Source: Embleya scabrispora DSM 41855 (GTDB lineage: Bacteria > Actinomycetota > Actinomycetes > Streptomycetales > Streptomycetaceae). From it: DNA of 55,491 nt. Of this stretch, positions 17,034 to 24,912 are shown one piece after another (positions within the stretch are counted from its first letter, which is position 1; each line of letters opens with the position of its first letter). Made by a program: the position numbers and the translations under genes. The notes under the pieces are model-generated. The model made no database searches and was not told where the DNA came from. It saw only the letters and a program-made list of their open reading frames with translations. Location: NCBI RefSeq assembly GCF_000372745.1, contig NZ_KB889700.1, positions 1 to 55,491 of the forward strand, written 5' to 3'.

Positions 17034-17834
17034 ATGAGCGAACCCCACGCCCTGGTCGAGCGGGACGGCCACGTCCTGATCATCACGATGAACCGCCCCG
17101 AGGCCCGGAACGCGGTCACCGGAGAGATGATCGAGATCCTGGAGGCCGCCTGGGACGAGGTCAACGACAACCCGGAGATCCGGGTCGCCATCCTCACCGG
17201 CGCCGGCGGCGCGTTCTGCGCGGGCGCCGACCTGAAGGCGATGAGCCGGCGCGCGCCGGGCGACGCGTTCAAGGGCGGCGGCGGCAAGCCGGCCATGGAC
17301 ATGTCCGTGATGAAGTGGTGTCTCAAGGGCTTCACCCTCACCAAGCCCCTGATCGCCGCGATCGAGGGACCCGCCATCGCCGGTGGCACCGAGATCCTTC
17401 AGGCCACCGACATCCGGGTGGCCGGCGAGTCGGCGCGCTTCGGCGTGTCCGAGGTCCGCTGGGGCCTGTTCCCGCTCGGCGGGTCGGCGGTGCGCCTGCG
17501 CCGCCAGATTCCGTACACTGTCGCCGCCGACCTGCTGCTCACGGGCCGCCACATCAAGGCGCCCGAAGCCAAGGAGCTCGGTCTGATCGGGCACGTCGTG
17601 CCGGATGGCGGCGCACTGGAGAAGGCGAAGGAGATCGCCCACCAGATCGCGGCCAACGGTCCGATCGCCGTTCAGGCAGTCCTGCGCGTTCTGCGTGAAA
17701 CCGACCAGTTGACCGAGGAAGATGCGTTCAAGCTGGAGTCGCAGATCGGCATGCGGGTGTTCATGAGCGACGACGCCAAGATCGGTCCGCGAGCCTTCGC
17801 GGAGAAGAAGACCCCGGAGTTCAAGGGCACCTGA
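17034..17834 (+). CDS. Enoyl-CoA hydratase/isomerase family (crotonase)
   Basis: 266 residues from the ATG at 17034 ([27 protein letters not shown] begins the crotonase fold). The oxyanion-hole segments [18 protein letters not shown] and [21 protein letters not shown] are present; the second normally places a catalytic Glu near GAALE, and here reads GTEILQ, so hydratase chemistry is plausible. It should hydrate the 2-enoyl-CoA made by the dehydrogenases encoded just upstream. An alternative GTG at 17010 gives eight extra residues. It is last in the operon and is followed by a hairpin at 17864-17903. Confidence 0.9.
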   Translation: MSEPHALVERDGHVLIITMNRPEARNAVTGEMIEILEAAWDEVNDNPEIRVAILTGAGGAFCAGADLKAMSRRAPGDAFKGGGGKPAMDMSVMKWCLKGFTLTKPLIAAIEGPAIAGGTEILQATDIRVAGESARFGVSEVRWGLFPLGGSAVRLRRQIPYTVAADLLLTGRHIKAPEAKELGLIGHVVPDGGALEKAKEIAHQIAANGPIAVQAVLRVLRETDQLTEEDAFKLESQIGMRVFMSDDAKIGPRAFAEKKTPEFKGT

Positions 17835-17863
17835 TGTGCCATCGGAAGACTTCGGCATGAAAC

Positions 17864-17903
17864 GGGCCCGCCGGGTCAGGGACGGCAATCCCCCGGCGGG
17901 TCC
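17864..17903. terminator. Terminator-like hairpin after crotonase gene
   Basis: GGGCCCGCCGGG (17864-17875) pairs with CCCGGCGGGTCC (17892-17903) at 11 of 12 positions, about 30 nt after the stop. Confidence 0.65.
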
Positions 17904-18207
17904 TCATCATGTCGACGCACGGGCGGTCCTCCGGGTTGCGTCGGACGCCCGGGCAATCTCGACGCCGACGCGGGCACCGCCGGGCCCGGTTCTCCCGAAC
18001 GAGCTCGGCCGCGGCCGACACGCCGAGCACGAGCCCAGGGTGAGCACCATCGTGTCGTCGCCGATGGACGAGCTCGACCACCCGGTCAGGGCCGCGAACA
18101 AGGCCGCGGCCTGCACCGCGAGCGGCCCCCGGACCAGGACCTTCGTGGCGGGAAAGTACCGCTCGGCAAGGACGTTCCGGCAGTGCTCCGCCGGATCGTG
18201 GCGAACC

Positions 18208-18228
18208 TATTCTTTTGATCGAGTCAAG
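18208..18228 (+). promoter_or_regulatory. Ligase promoter with shared operator
   Basis: A -10-like TATTCT (18208-18213) is followed at once by TTGATCGAGTCAAG (18215-18228), which matches the site before the fadE operon at 13 of 14 positions. The leader to the ATG is about 100 nt. Confidence 0.5.
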
Positions 18229-18322
18229 GGTAAGTTGACCCGACCCTGCTTCGACCCGGATCGGGTCCACTCCTTGGATCCGGCTTCGGAAGCACCCGTT
18301 TCATCCGCCGTGGGAGCCGACC

Positions 18323-19927
18323 ATGACGCCCGTCAGCCCGTCGTTCAACCTCGCCGACCTCTTCGAGATCGTGGTGGACGCGATTCCCGATCGCACCGCG
18401 CTGATCGCGGGCGAGGTACGACTGACCTACCGCGGACTCGACGAGCGGGCCAACCGGGTCGCACACCACCTGATCGGCGCCGGGATCGAGCCCGGCGACT
18501 TCGTCGGGATCCACGCGTGGAACCGCGCCGAGTGGGTCGAGGCGATGATCGGCTGTCACAAGGCACGGGCCGTGCCGATCAACATCAACTACCGCTACGT
18601 CGAGGCGGAGTTGCGCTACCTGTACGAGAACTCGGGCATGGTCGCGGTGATCGCCGAGCGTTCGTTCGCGGGCGCGACCCGGGCGATCGGGGCCGACTTC
18701 CCGGCGCTGCGGCACGTGCTGATCCTGGAGGACGGCTCGACCGAACCGACCGAGGGCGCGGTGGGCTACGAGGACGCGCTCGCCGCGGCCTCGCCCGAAC
18801 GCGGCTTCGGCGCGCGCAGCGAGGACGACCTGTACGGCCTGTACACCGGCGGGACCACCGGCATGCCCAAGTGTGTGCTGTGGCGCGGCGAGGACATCTT
18901 CTTCGCGGCCCTGCAGGCCGGTCGCGGCGCTCGGCCCAAGCTGGAGACGCCGGGAGAACTCGCGGACACGGTGCGCGAGTCGGCCGGGATGACCACGCTG
19001 GGTCTGGCGCCGATGATGCACGGCGGCGGGCAGTGGTCGATGTGGAACACCTTCTACATGGGCAACACGTACCTGATGTGGACCGGGCGCACCTTCGACG
19101 CCGACACCGTGATGGCCCTGGCGGCGCGGGAGCGGGTGTTGTCGATGGCGGTGGTCGGCGACGGGATGGGCAGGCCGCTCGCGGACTGGCTCGCGGCCAA
19201 TCCGGACACCTACGATCTGTCCGCGCTCAAGGCGATCAGCAACGGTGGGGCGCCGATGAGCGCCTCGGTGCGCACCGCCCTGGAACGGACCGGCATCTTC
19301 GTCATCGACAGCTTCGGCGCGTCCGAGACGGGCGCCGCGGCACGCCAGACCGGCGGACCGGGCACGGCCACGCGGTTCGCCTCGTCGGCGACCACGACCG
19401 TGCTCGACGACCGCCTGGTGCCGGTCGAGCCCGGCTCCGGCGACGTCGGCCGACTGGCCGTCAGCGGGCACATCCCGCTGGGATACCACGGTGACGAGGA
19501 GAAGACCCTGGCCACCTTCGTCAAGGACGCGGCCGGGCGCCGCTGGGTATTGCCGGGCGACTTCGCGCAGTTGGAGAAGGACGGCGGCATCATCCTGCTC
19601 GGGCGCGGCAGCGCGACCATCAACACCGGTGGCGAGAAGGTCTATCCGGACGAGGTGGAGAGCGTGCTCAAGTCGCACGCGGACGTGTTCGACGCGGTCG
19701 TGGTCGGCGTCCCGGACCCGCGCTTCGGGCAGGCGGTCACCGCGCTCGTGGTGCTGCGCGAGGGCGCCGCGCCGGAGCCTGAGGCGATCACGGCGCACGC
19801 GCGCACGCAGATCGCGGGCTACAAGACGCCCAAGCGCATTCACTTCGTCGAGTCCATCCCGCGCACGGCGGCGGGCAAGGTGGACCTGCGGGCGGCCAAG
19901 GCGCGGGCGGAGGAACTTTCCGGGTAG
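18323..19927 (+). CDS. Acyl-CoA synthetase (FadD17/FadD19-like)
   Basis: 534 residues, ANL-superfamily adenylating enzyme. The P-loop motif YTGGTTGMPKCVLW, the A5-type GASETGAA, the A7-type YGDxR region (VLPGDFAQLEKDG), GRGSATINTGGEKVYPDEVE hinge, and the C-terminal lysine segment PRTAAGKVDLR are all present. It activates a carboxylic acid to acyl-AMP and then acyl-CoA. YTGGTTGMPK in place of YTSGTTG is typical of the FadD17/FadD19 branch, which activates steroid side chains in mycobacteria (family knowledge); that substrate is only inferred here. The operator shared with the fadE operon supports one pathway. Confidence 0.9.
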   Translation: MTPVSPSFNLADLFEIVVDAIPDRTALIAGEVRLTYRGLDERANRVAHHLIGAGIEPGDFVGIHAWNRAEWVEAMIGCHKARAVPININYRYVEAELRYLYENSGMVAVIAERSFAGATRAIGADFPALRHVLILEDGSTEPTEGAVGYEDALAAASPERGFGARSEDDLYGLYTGGTTGMPKCVLWRGEDIFFAALQAGRGARPKLETPGELADTVRESAGMTTLGLAPMMHGGGQWSMWNTFYMGNTYLMWTGRTFDADTVMALAARERVLSMAVVGDGMGRPLADWLAANPDTYDLSALKAISNGGAPMSASVRTALERTGIFVIDSFGASETGAAARQTGGPGTATRFASSATTTVLDDRLVPVEPGSGDVGRLAVSGHIPLGYHGDEEKTLATFVKDAAGRRWVLPGDFAQLEKDGGIILLGRGSATINTGGEKVYPDEVESVLKSHADVFDAVVVGVPDPRFGQAVTALVVLREGAAPEPEAITAHARTQIAGYKTPKRIHFVESIPRTAAGKVDLRAAKARAEELSG

Positions 19928-19957
19928 CCGGGCGGGTCGGGCGCGGCGCCCGCCCGG
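19928..19957. terminator. Terminator-like hairpin between convergent genes
   Basis: CCGGGCGGG (19928-19936) and CCCGCCCGG (19949-19957) form a 9-bp stem immediately after the ligase stop and just before the DUF445 stop on the other strand. Confidence 0.65.
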
Positions 19958-19960
19958 GGC

Positions 19961-21283
19961 TCAGCTCAGCGCCCGGGTCAGGGTGTGGATCAGCAGGCCG
20001 ACCAGGGCGCCGACGACGGTGCCGTTGATCCGGATGAACTGGAGGTCGCGCCCGACGTTGATCTCGATCTTGCGGCTGGTCTCCTTCGGATCCCAGGCGC
20101 CGACGGTGTCGGTGATCAGCGCGGTGATCTCGTCGCGGTAGGTGGTCACCACATACACGGCGGCCTGCTCGATCCAGCGGTCCGCCTTGCCCCGCACGCG
20201 CGAGTCCTCGGCCAGCCGGCCGGCCAGCGAGCGCACGGCGGCGGTGACCCGGTTGCGCAGTTCGCTGTCCGGGTCCTCGGTGGCCTCGACCAGCATCGCC
20301 CGGGCGGCGCTCCACACCGACGCGATCAACTCCTGGACCGCCGGGTGCGCGACGGTGCGATCCCGCAGGCGCTCTATCTGGGCGATCATCGCCGGATCGT
20401 GCTGGAGGTCGGCGGCCACCTCGGCGAGGAAGTTGTCCACCGCGACCCGGGCCGGATGCCCCGGGTCGTCTCGCACCGCGCCCGCGAACCGGACCAGTTC
20501 GCGGTGCACCTTGTTGGCGATCTGCCGATCCAGGAAGCGCGGCGACCAGCCGGGGGACTCCTGGTCGACCACCCGCAGGACGGCCTCGCGATGTTGCTCC
20601 AGCCAGTCGTGCGCCTTGGTCGCCACCAGGTCGACCAGGCCGCGGTGCGCGCCGTCGCGCACCAGCCGGTCGAGCAGTTCGCCGATCGGCTGGGCCACCG
20701 CCTGGGCGGAGACCCGACGGGTGATCGCCTGCCCGAACACGCTCTGCACGTCCTCGTCGCGCAACACGGTCAGCGCCGCGCGGGCCAGCGCGCCCAGTTG
20801 GTCGGTGACCCGCTCGGCGTGCCCCGGAGCGGCCAGCCAGGTCCCGGCGCGTCGGGAGACCTCCATCCGGCTCAGCCGCTGCCGCACCACGGCGTCGGAG
20901 AGGAAGTTCTCCCCGACGAACTCGCCCAGATTGCGGCCCAGTGCGTCCTTGCGGGTCGGAATGATCGCGGTGTGCGGAATCGGCAGCCCCAGCGGCCGGC
21001 GGAACAACGCGGTCACCGCGAACCAGTCGGCCATCGCGCCGACCATCCCGGCCTCCGCCGCGGCCTGCACGTATCCGGCCCAGGCCCCGGCCCCGCGCGA
21101 CTCGGCCCACCGCGCGAGCACGTACAACACGATCGCGAACACCAGGAACCCGGTGGCGATCACCTTCATCCGCCGCACCCCACGCAGCTTCTCCACCTCC
21201 GCCGCGGTACGAACCACACCGCCGGGGGTCGGACGGGGCGGAGTGGGTGAGGGGGAGTCGGCGAGATCAACCATGACGCCCAT
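19961..21283 (-). CDS. DUF445-family membrane protein
   Basis: About 440 residues. An N-terminal membrane helix (VIATGFLVFAIVLYVLARW), then the conserved DUF445 block (AGMVGAMADWFAVTALFRRPLGLPIPHTAIIP), a long helical soluble part, and a C-terminal span (GTVVGALVGLLIHTL) preceded by INVGRDLQFIRIN. The family is widespread and of unknown function. The start is uncertain: ATG codons at 21283 (MGVMVDLADSP), 21274 and 21292 are in frame; 21283 has GGA 8 nt upstream. A perfect 20-bp palindrome (21323-21342) lies 40 nt upstream. Confidence 0.88.
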   Translation of the reverse strand: MGVMVDLADSPSPTPPRPTPGGVVRTAAEVEKLRGVRRMKVIATGFLVFAIVLYVLARWAESRGAGAWAGYVQAAAEAGMVGAMADWFAVTALFRRPLGLPIPHTAIIPTRKDALGRNLGEFVGENFLSDAVVRQRLSRMEVSRRAGTWLAAPGHAERVTDQLGALARAALTVLRDEDVQSVFGQAITRRVSAQAVAQPIGELLDRLVRDGAHRGLVDLVATKAHDWLEQHREAVLRVVDQESPGWSPRFLDRQIANKVHRELVRFAGAVRDDPGHPARVAVDNFLAEVAADLQHDPAMIAQIERLRDRTVAHPAVQELIASVWSAARAMLVEATEDPDSELRNRVTAAVRSLAGRLAEDSRVRGKADRWIEQAAVYVVTTYRDEITALITDTVGAWDPKETSRKIEINVGRDLQFIRINGTVVGALVGLLIHTLTRALS

Positions 21284-21322
21284 TGTGATCATCCGCCCGC
21301 ACCGCCGGGACCCACGACACCG

Positions 21323-21342
21323 CATCGTCTCCGGAGACGATG
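21323..21342. promoter_or_regulatory. Perfect 20-bp palindrome
   Basis: CATCGTCTCCGGAGACGATG reads the same on both strands with no spacer. It lies after the TauE-type gene (terminator role possible) and 40 nt before the DUF445 gene (operator role possible). There is no T-run. Confidence 0.55.
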
Positions 21343-21411
21343 TCCGCGCGACGCCGCCTCACGGGGGCGAGGACGCGGCGATCCCGCCTCCGCCGGGCCG
21401 GGTGCGCAACG

Positions 21412-22143
21412 TCACAGGGTCCACAGGCCCTTGAGCAGGGTTGTTGCGCCGCCGGTGAGGGCCAGCCATTGGACGGCGCGTTTGGCCTGGTGTTCGGGGG
21501 TGCGGGCGGCGAGGAAGTGGCCGACTGCGGCGCCGGCGAGCAGGGCTGTGACGACTGCGGCCCAGGCCGGGGTGCTCAGTTGCGGGGGCGACTTGGCGGC
21601 GAGGGAGAAGGCGTTCACCACGACGGCGTAGAACTGGGCGTTGGGCACGAACTCGGCGGCGGTCCAACCCGCGTTGAGCGCGTACAGGGACACCGCCGGG
21701 CCGCCGACGCCGGCCGAGGAGTTCATGAAGCCGCTCGCGGCGCCGGCCACCACGGCGCCTTTGCGGGCGCGCAGGGCGGGTATCCGGACGCCGCGCATGA
21801 CGAGGCCGACGGCCACGCACACCGCCGCGCCGATGCCCGCCAGCAGCCAGGGCTCGGGCAGTCGGGCGGCCACCCACGCGCCGAGCGGTACGGTGCACGC
21901 CGCCGCGAGCACCAGCGGCAACATCGCGCCGAGCCGGACCCGGCGCCACGAGGCGGCCAGCCCGATCGCGCCGATCACGCCCGAGCCGCCGTTGCACAGC
22001 ACCACACCCTGGGCCGGGCCGAGCAGCAGCACCAGACCGGGCGCCGCGACCAGTGCGAAGCCCATGCCGGTCAGGCGTTGCACCGAGGCGCCCAGGAGGA
22101 CGATCCCGCCGAGGAGCAGGGCGAGGGACCAGGCATCGGACAC
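21412..22143 (-). CDS. TauE/SafE (TSUP) family membrane transporter
   Basis: 243 residues, mostly hydrophobic, with about eight helices. The duplicated TSUP pattern is visible: an N-terminal GFALVAAPGLVLLLGPAQGVVLCN half and a second GFMNSSAGVGGPAVSLYALN half. The family moves sulfonates, sulfite or related anions across the membrane; the substrate is unknown. The GTG at 22143 has GAGGAA 5 nt upstream. The gene is downstream of a TetR gene on the same strand with a 121-nt gap, so cotranscription is possible. Confidence 0.87.
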   Translation of the reverse strand: MSDAWSLALLLGGIVLLGASVQRLTGMGFALVAAPGLVLLLGPAQGVVLCNGGSGVIGAIGLAASWRRVRLGAMLPLVLAAACTVPLGAWVAARLPEPWLLAGIGAAVCVAVGLVMRGVRIPALRARKGAVVAGAASGFMNSSAGVGGPAVSLYALNAGWTAAEFVPNAQFYAVVVNAFSLAAKSPPQLSTPAWAAVVTALLAGAAVGHFLAARTPEHQAKRAVQWLALTGGATTLLKGLWTL

Positions 22144-22264
22144 GGGTATTCCTCGGGTCGGGGACCTCTGACGACCCGACAGCTATACCGGAGATCGCCG
22201 ATCGACGGTGTCGCGGTCGACGCGGGTACGATCCGGCCCGCGCCGGCCGCGGCCCGGAGTCGGC

Positions 22265-23002
22265 TCAGCCGCGCGCCGGGGTGCCCAGGATGCCGTTGAG
22301 CAGGACCTCGATGCCCCACGCGTCGCGTTCGTCGCCGGAGCCCGCGGTCAGCGTCTCGCGCATCGAGACCAGGTGCGGGTAGTCGGCGGCGGACAACCGC
22401 CCGAACGCCTCGTCCATCGCCGCGACCGCACTCTCCTCGGTGTGCCCCTCGGCCCCCTTGGCGGCGTACGCCGATTCCTCGGCCGCCGCGGCGGTGATGT
22501 GCAGGTTGATCAGGTCGAGCGCGAGTGAGCGGGTCAGGTCGTCGATGCCCGCGCCGGCCAGCAGCCCCAGGATCGCCTCGGCGAGCGCGAGCGCGTTGGG
22601 GCCGGTCGGTACATCGCCCAGGGCCACGGTGGCGATCCCGCGATGGCTGCCCAGCACGGTGATCGCCGTGCGGACCAGCGTGCTCAGCTCCGTGCGCCAG
22701 CGCGGGAACGGCTCGCCGACCGCGGCCACGGCCGGCAGCGGGATCTCGCCGAGCACCCGGTCGTAGACCAGCGCGAGCAACTCGTCCCGATTGGCCACGT
22801 ACACGTAGAGCGAGGCGGCGCCGGTGTCCAGCGCCTGCGCGACCCGGCGCATGGTCACCGCGTCCAGGCCGTCGGCGTCCAGGATCGCCAGCGCGGCGGA
22901 GACGAGCGCGTCCGCGCTGAGTGCGGCCTTGGCCGGTCGGGTCCGCCGACTGACCGGTGCGGGAGGGGTGGACGGGCGGGGCTCGCCGGGTGATTTCGCC
23001 AT
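22265..23002 (-). CDS. TetR-family repressor of adjacent MFS exporter
   Basis: 245 residues. The N-terminal helix-turn-helix is at about residues 49-76 (VTMRRVAQALDTGAASLYVYVANRDE), and the C-terminal all-helical ligand domain resembles the TetR_C group seen in tetracycline-type regulators. An N-terminal Pro/Ser-rich arm of about 25 residues precedes it. The ATG at 23002 lies 6 nt after TATACT, with no clear ribosome site, suggesting a leaderless message. It faces the MFS gene across a nested palindrome at 23031-23077, the obvious autoregulated operator. A larger reading frame that runs through this gene from 24013 is an artefact. Confidence 0.92.
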   Translation of the reverse strand: MAKSPGEPRPSTPPAPVSRRTRPAKAALSADALVSAALAILDADGLDAVTMRRVAQALDTGAASLYVYVANRDELLALVYDRVLGEIPLPAVAAVGEPFPRWRTELSTLVRTAITVLGSHRGIATVALGDVPTGPNALALAEAILGLLAGAGIDDLTRSLALDLINLHITAAAAEESAYAAKGAEGHTEESAVAAMDEAFGRLSAADYPHLVSMRETLTAGSGDERDAWGIEVLLNGILGTPARG

Positions 23003-23018
23003 GTCCCGAGTATACGCC

Positions 23019-23077
23019 TTGACGGAACACCGTTCGCTACGTACATTGTTCGTAACGAACGGCGTTCGTAGCGAACG
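23019..23077. promoter_or_regulatory. Nested palindromic operator and divergent promoters
   Basis: CGTTCGCTACG (23031-23041) and CGTAGCGAACG (23067-23077) are perfect inverted arms. Exactly at their centre (23054) is a second palindrome, GTTCGTAACGAAC (23048-23060). CGTTCGTAGCGAACG (23063-23077) is also palindromic. The exporter promoter is -35 TTGACG (23019-23024), a 17-nt spacer, -10 TACATT (23042-23047), so its start site would fall at the palindrome centre. Confidence 0.8.
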
Positions 23078-23143
23078 CAGCTCACCCCGCCGCAGTCCAT
23101 CGCCTCGCAAGGGGCCGTGCGGCCCCGACCCGAAGGAGTACCG

Positions 23144-24643
23144 ATGACCGCCACCGCCACCGCCACCGCCACCGCCACCGCCGCCGGCGCACTCGACGAC
23201 ACCGCCCCGAAGCCGCCGGCCGCCGACTCGCCCGCCCCCGCCGAGGCCCCGCGCCCGGCCGCCTACGCCTGGCGTTGGCGAATCCTGGCGATCGTCCTCG
23301 TCGCCGAGGTGATGGACCTGCTCGACAGCACCGTGACCAACGTCGCCGGCCCCTCCGTCCGCGACGATCTCGGCGGCGGCGCCTCGCTGTTGCAGTGGCT
23401 CGCCTCCGGCTACACGCTCGCCTTCGGCGTGTTGCTGGTGGTCGGCGGCAGACTCGGCGACCGCTGGGGCAGACGCCGATTGTTCCTGCTGGGCGCCGGC
23501 GGCTTCGCCGCCGCGTCCCTGCTCTGCGCGCTGTCCCCCTCGCCGGAGTTGCTCGTCGCCGCCCGCATCGCCCAGGGAGCCTTCGGCGCCCTGCTGATCC
23601 CGCAGGGCTTCGGCATCCTCAAGTCGGTCTTCCCGCCCGGCGAGACCGGCAAGGCGTTCGCCGCCTTCGGCCCGGTGCTCGGCCTGTCCGCCGTCGGCGG
23701 CCCGATCCTGGCCGGCGCGCTCATCCACCTCGACCTGTTCGGCACCGGCTGGCGGTCGATCTTCCTGATGAACGTCCCGCTCGGCCTCGCCGCAGTGCTC
23801 GGCGGCCTCCGCTACATCCCCCGGGACGACCCGAACCCCGCCGTGCGGATCGACGTCCCTGCCGCCGCCCTGCTGACCGCGGCCTCCACGCTGATCATTC
23901 TGCCGCTCATCCAGGGCCCCGAAGCCGACTGGCCGCTGTGGTCGTTCGGTTGCCTCGTCGCCGGCGTCGCCGCCTTCGCCGGGTTCATCCTGCGCGAGCG
24001 CCGCAGCACCCACTCGCTGATCGAGGCCACGCTGCTGCGCAACCGCGCCTACAAGTCCGGCATGCTCTTCGGTCTCGCGTTCTTCGCCGGCACCACCGGC
24101 TTCATGCTGATCACGTCACTGTTCGTGCAACTGCACCTGCACTACGGCCCGCTCGACGCCGGCCTCACCCTCGCCCCGATCGCGGTCGGCATCGTGGTCG
24201 CCTCCATCGCCGGCTTCCAGGTGATGGCCAAGCTCGGCCGCACCCTGCTCCTGATCGGCGTCGGCGTGCACATGGCCGGCCTGATCGCCCTCGCGGCCGT
24301 GGTCACCCACTACGGTTCGGACACGACCAGCGTCGACCTGATCGGACCGCTGTTCGTCGCCGGTCTCGGCATGGGCGCGGTGTTCGCGCCCCTGTTCGAC
24401 GTTATCCTGGCCGGTGTCGCCGAGCACGAACTCGGCAGCGCGTCCGGCTCGTTGTCCGCCATGCAGCAACTCGCCGGCGCCCTCGGCGCGGCCGGTATCA
24501 CCACCTTGTTCTTCCAACTCGGCGAACACCACACCGCCTCCGCCGCGATGGCCATCGGCGCCCTTGCGGTGGCCGGCCTCGGCCTGCTCGCCGGTGGCCT
24601 GGTATTCCTACTCCCTCGGCACGCCAGGCCGCACGAGGCATAG
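23144..24643 (+). CDS. MFS drug exporter (DHA2 family), TetR-controlled
   Basis: 499 residues from the ATG at 23144, with GAAGGAG upstream. It has 14 predicted spans, motif D1-like LLDSTVTNVAGPSV, motif A GGRLGDRWGRRRLF and motif C GLSAVGGPILAGALI. It probably exports an organic substrate that also binds the divergent TetR protein. The N-terminus is odd: six exact ACCGCC repeats (23147-23182) encode six Thr-Ala pairs directly after the initiator Met, followed by a Pro/Ala-rich tail before the first helix. The repeat could vary in number without shifting the frame. Confidence 0.92.
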   Translation: MTATATATATATAAGALDDTAPKPPAADSPAPAEAPRPAAYAWRWRILAIVLVAEVMDLLDSTVTNVAGPSVRDDLGGGASLLQWLASGYTLAFGVLLVVGGRLGDRWGRRRLFLLGAGGFAAASLLCALSPSPELLVAARIAQGAFGALLIPQGFGILKSVFPPGETGKAFAAFGPVLGLSAVGGPILAGALIHLDLFGTGWRSIFLMNVPLGLAAVLGGLRYIPRDDPNPAVRIDVPAAALLTAASTLIILPLIQGPEADWPLWSFGCLVAGVAAFAGFILRERRSTHSLIEATLLRNRAYKSGMLFGLAFFAGTTGFMLITSLFVQLHLHYGPLDAGLTLAPIAVGIVVASIAGFQVMAKLGRTLLLIGVGVHMAGLIALAAVVTHYGSDTTSVDLIGPLFVAGLGMGAVFAPLFDVILAGVAEHELGSASGSLSAMQQLAGALGAAGITTLFFQLGEHHTASAAMAIGALAVAGLGLLAGGLVFLLPRHARPHEA

Positions 24644-24912
24644 CCCTCGCGCCGACGCCCATTGCTCCGCTCCGGGCAGCCCGACGGCTGCCTGGCCCAC
24701 AACAACCGGACCCCGGGAACCCGATCCGCAGGAACCCGATCCGCAGGAACCGGGTCCAAGAACTTGGTCCACAGGAACCGGGTTCGAGGACTTGGCCCGC
24801 AAGAACCGGGTCCAAGAACCGGTCATGAATCGGGTCCAAGGACCCGGTTCATGAACCCGGTCCACGAAACGCCCAGCCACACGAAACCCGATCAGCAAGG
24901 AAACGAGTCACC
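24644..24912. repeat. Degenerate ~15-bp tandem repeat tract
   Basis: From 24716 to about 24876, eleven or so contiguous units of 11-15 nt follow one another. The first two (GGAACCCGATCCGCA) are identical; later ones drift around GAACCGGGTCCAAG, with alternating sense such as GGACCCGGTTCATG. There are no spacers, so it is not a CRISPR array. It lies between the exporter stop and the NmrA-like gene, and a Shine-Dalgarno AAGGAAACGAG follows it. Confidence 0.8.

Larger units (their letters stand above)
17835..18322. other. Gene-free stretch between crotonase and acyl-CoA ligase
   Basis: Apart from the terminator hairpin and the ligase promoter, about 300 nt hold no gene I can defend. On the minus strand an open frame from about 18200 to 17907 reads like real protein (LAERYFPATKVLVRGPLAV, then QAAALFAALTGW), but it has no suitable start codon and opens right after a TAG. 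It may be a gene remnant. Confidence 0.4.

Noticed and set aside
17821-18270. 149-residue minus-strand gene
   Set aside because: Arg/Gly-rich, covers the terminator and the ligase promoter, and lacks any domain.
22265-24013. 582-residue version of the TetR gene
   Set aside because: Residues before the ATG at 23002 are Glu/Gly-rich noise across the MFS gene and the operator.
24716-24876. CRISPR array
   Set aside because: Repeat units are contiguous and degenerate, with no unique spacers and no cas genes.
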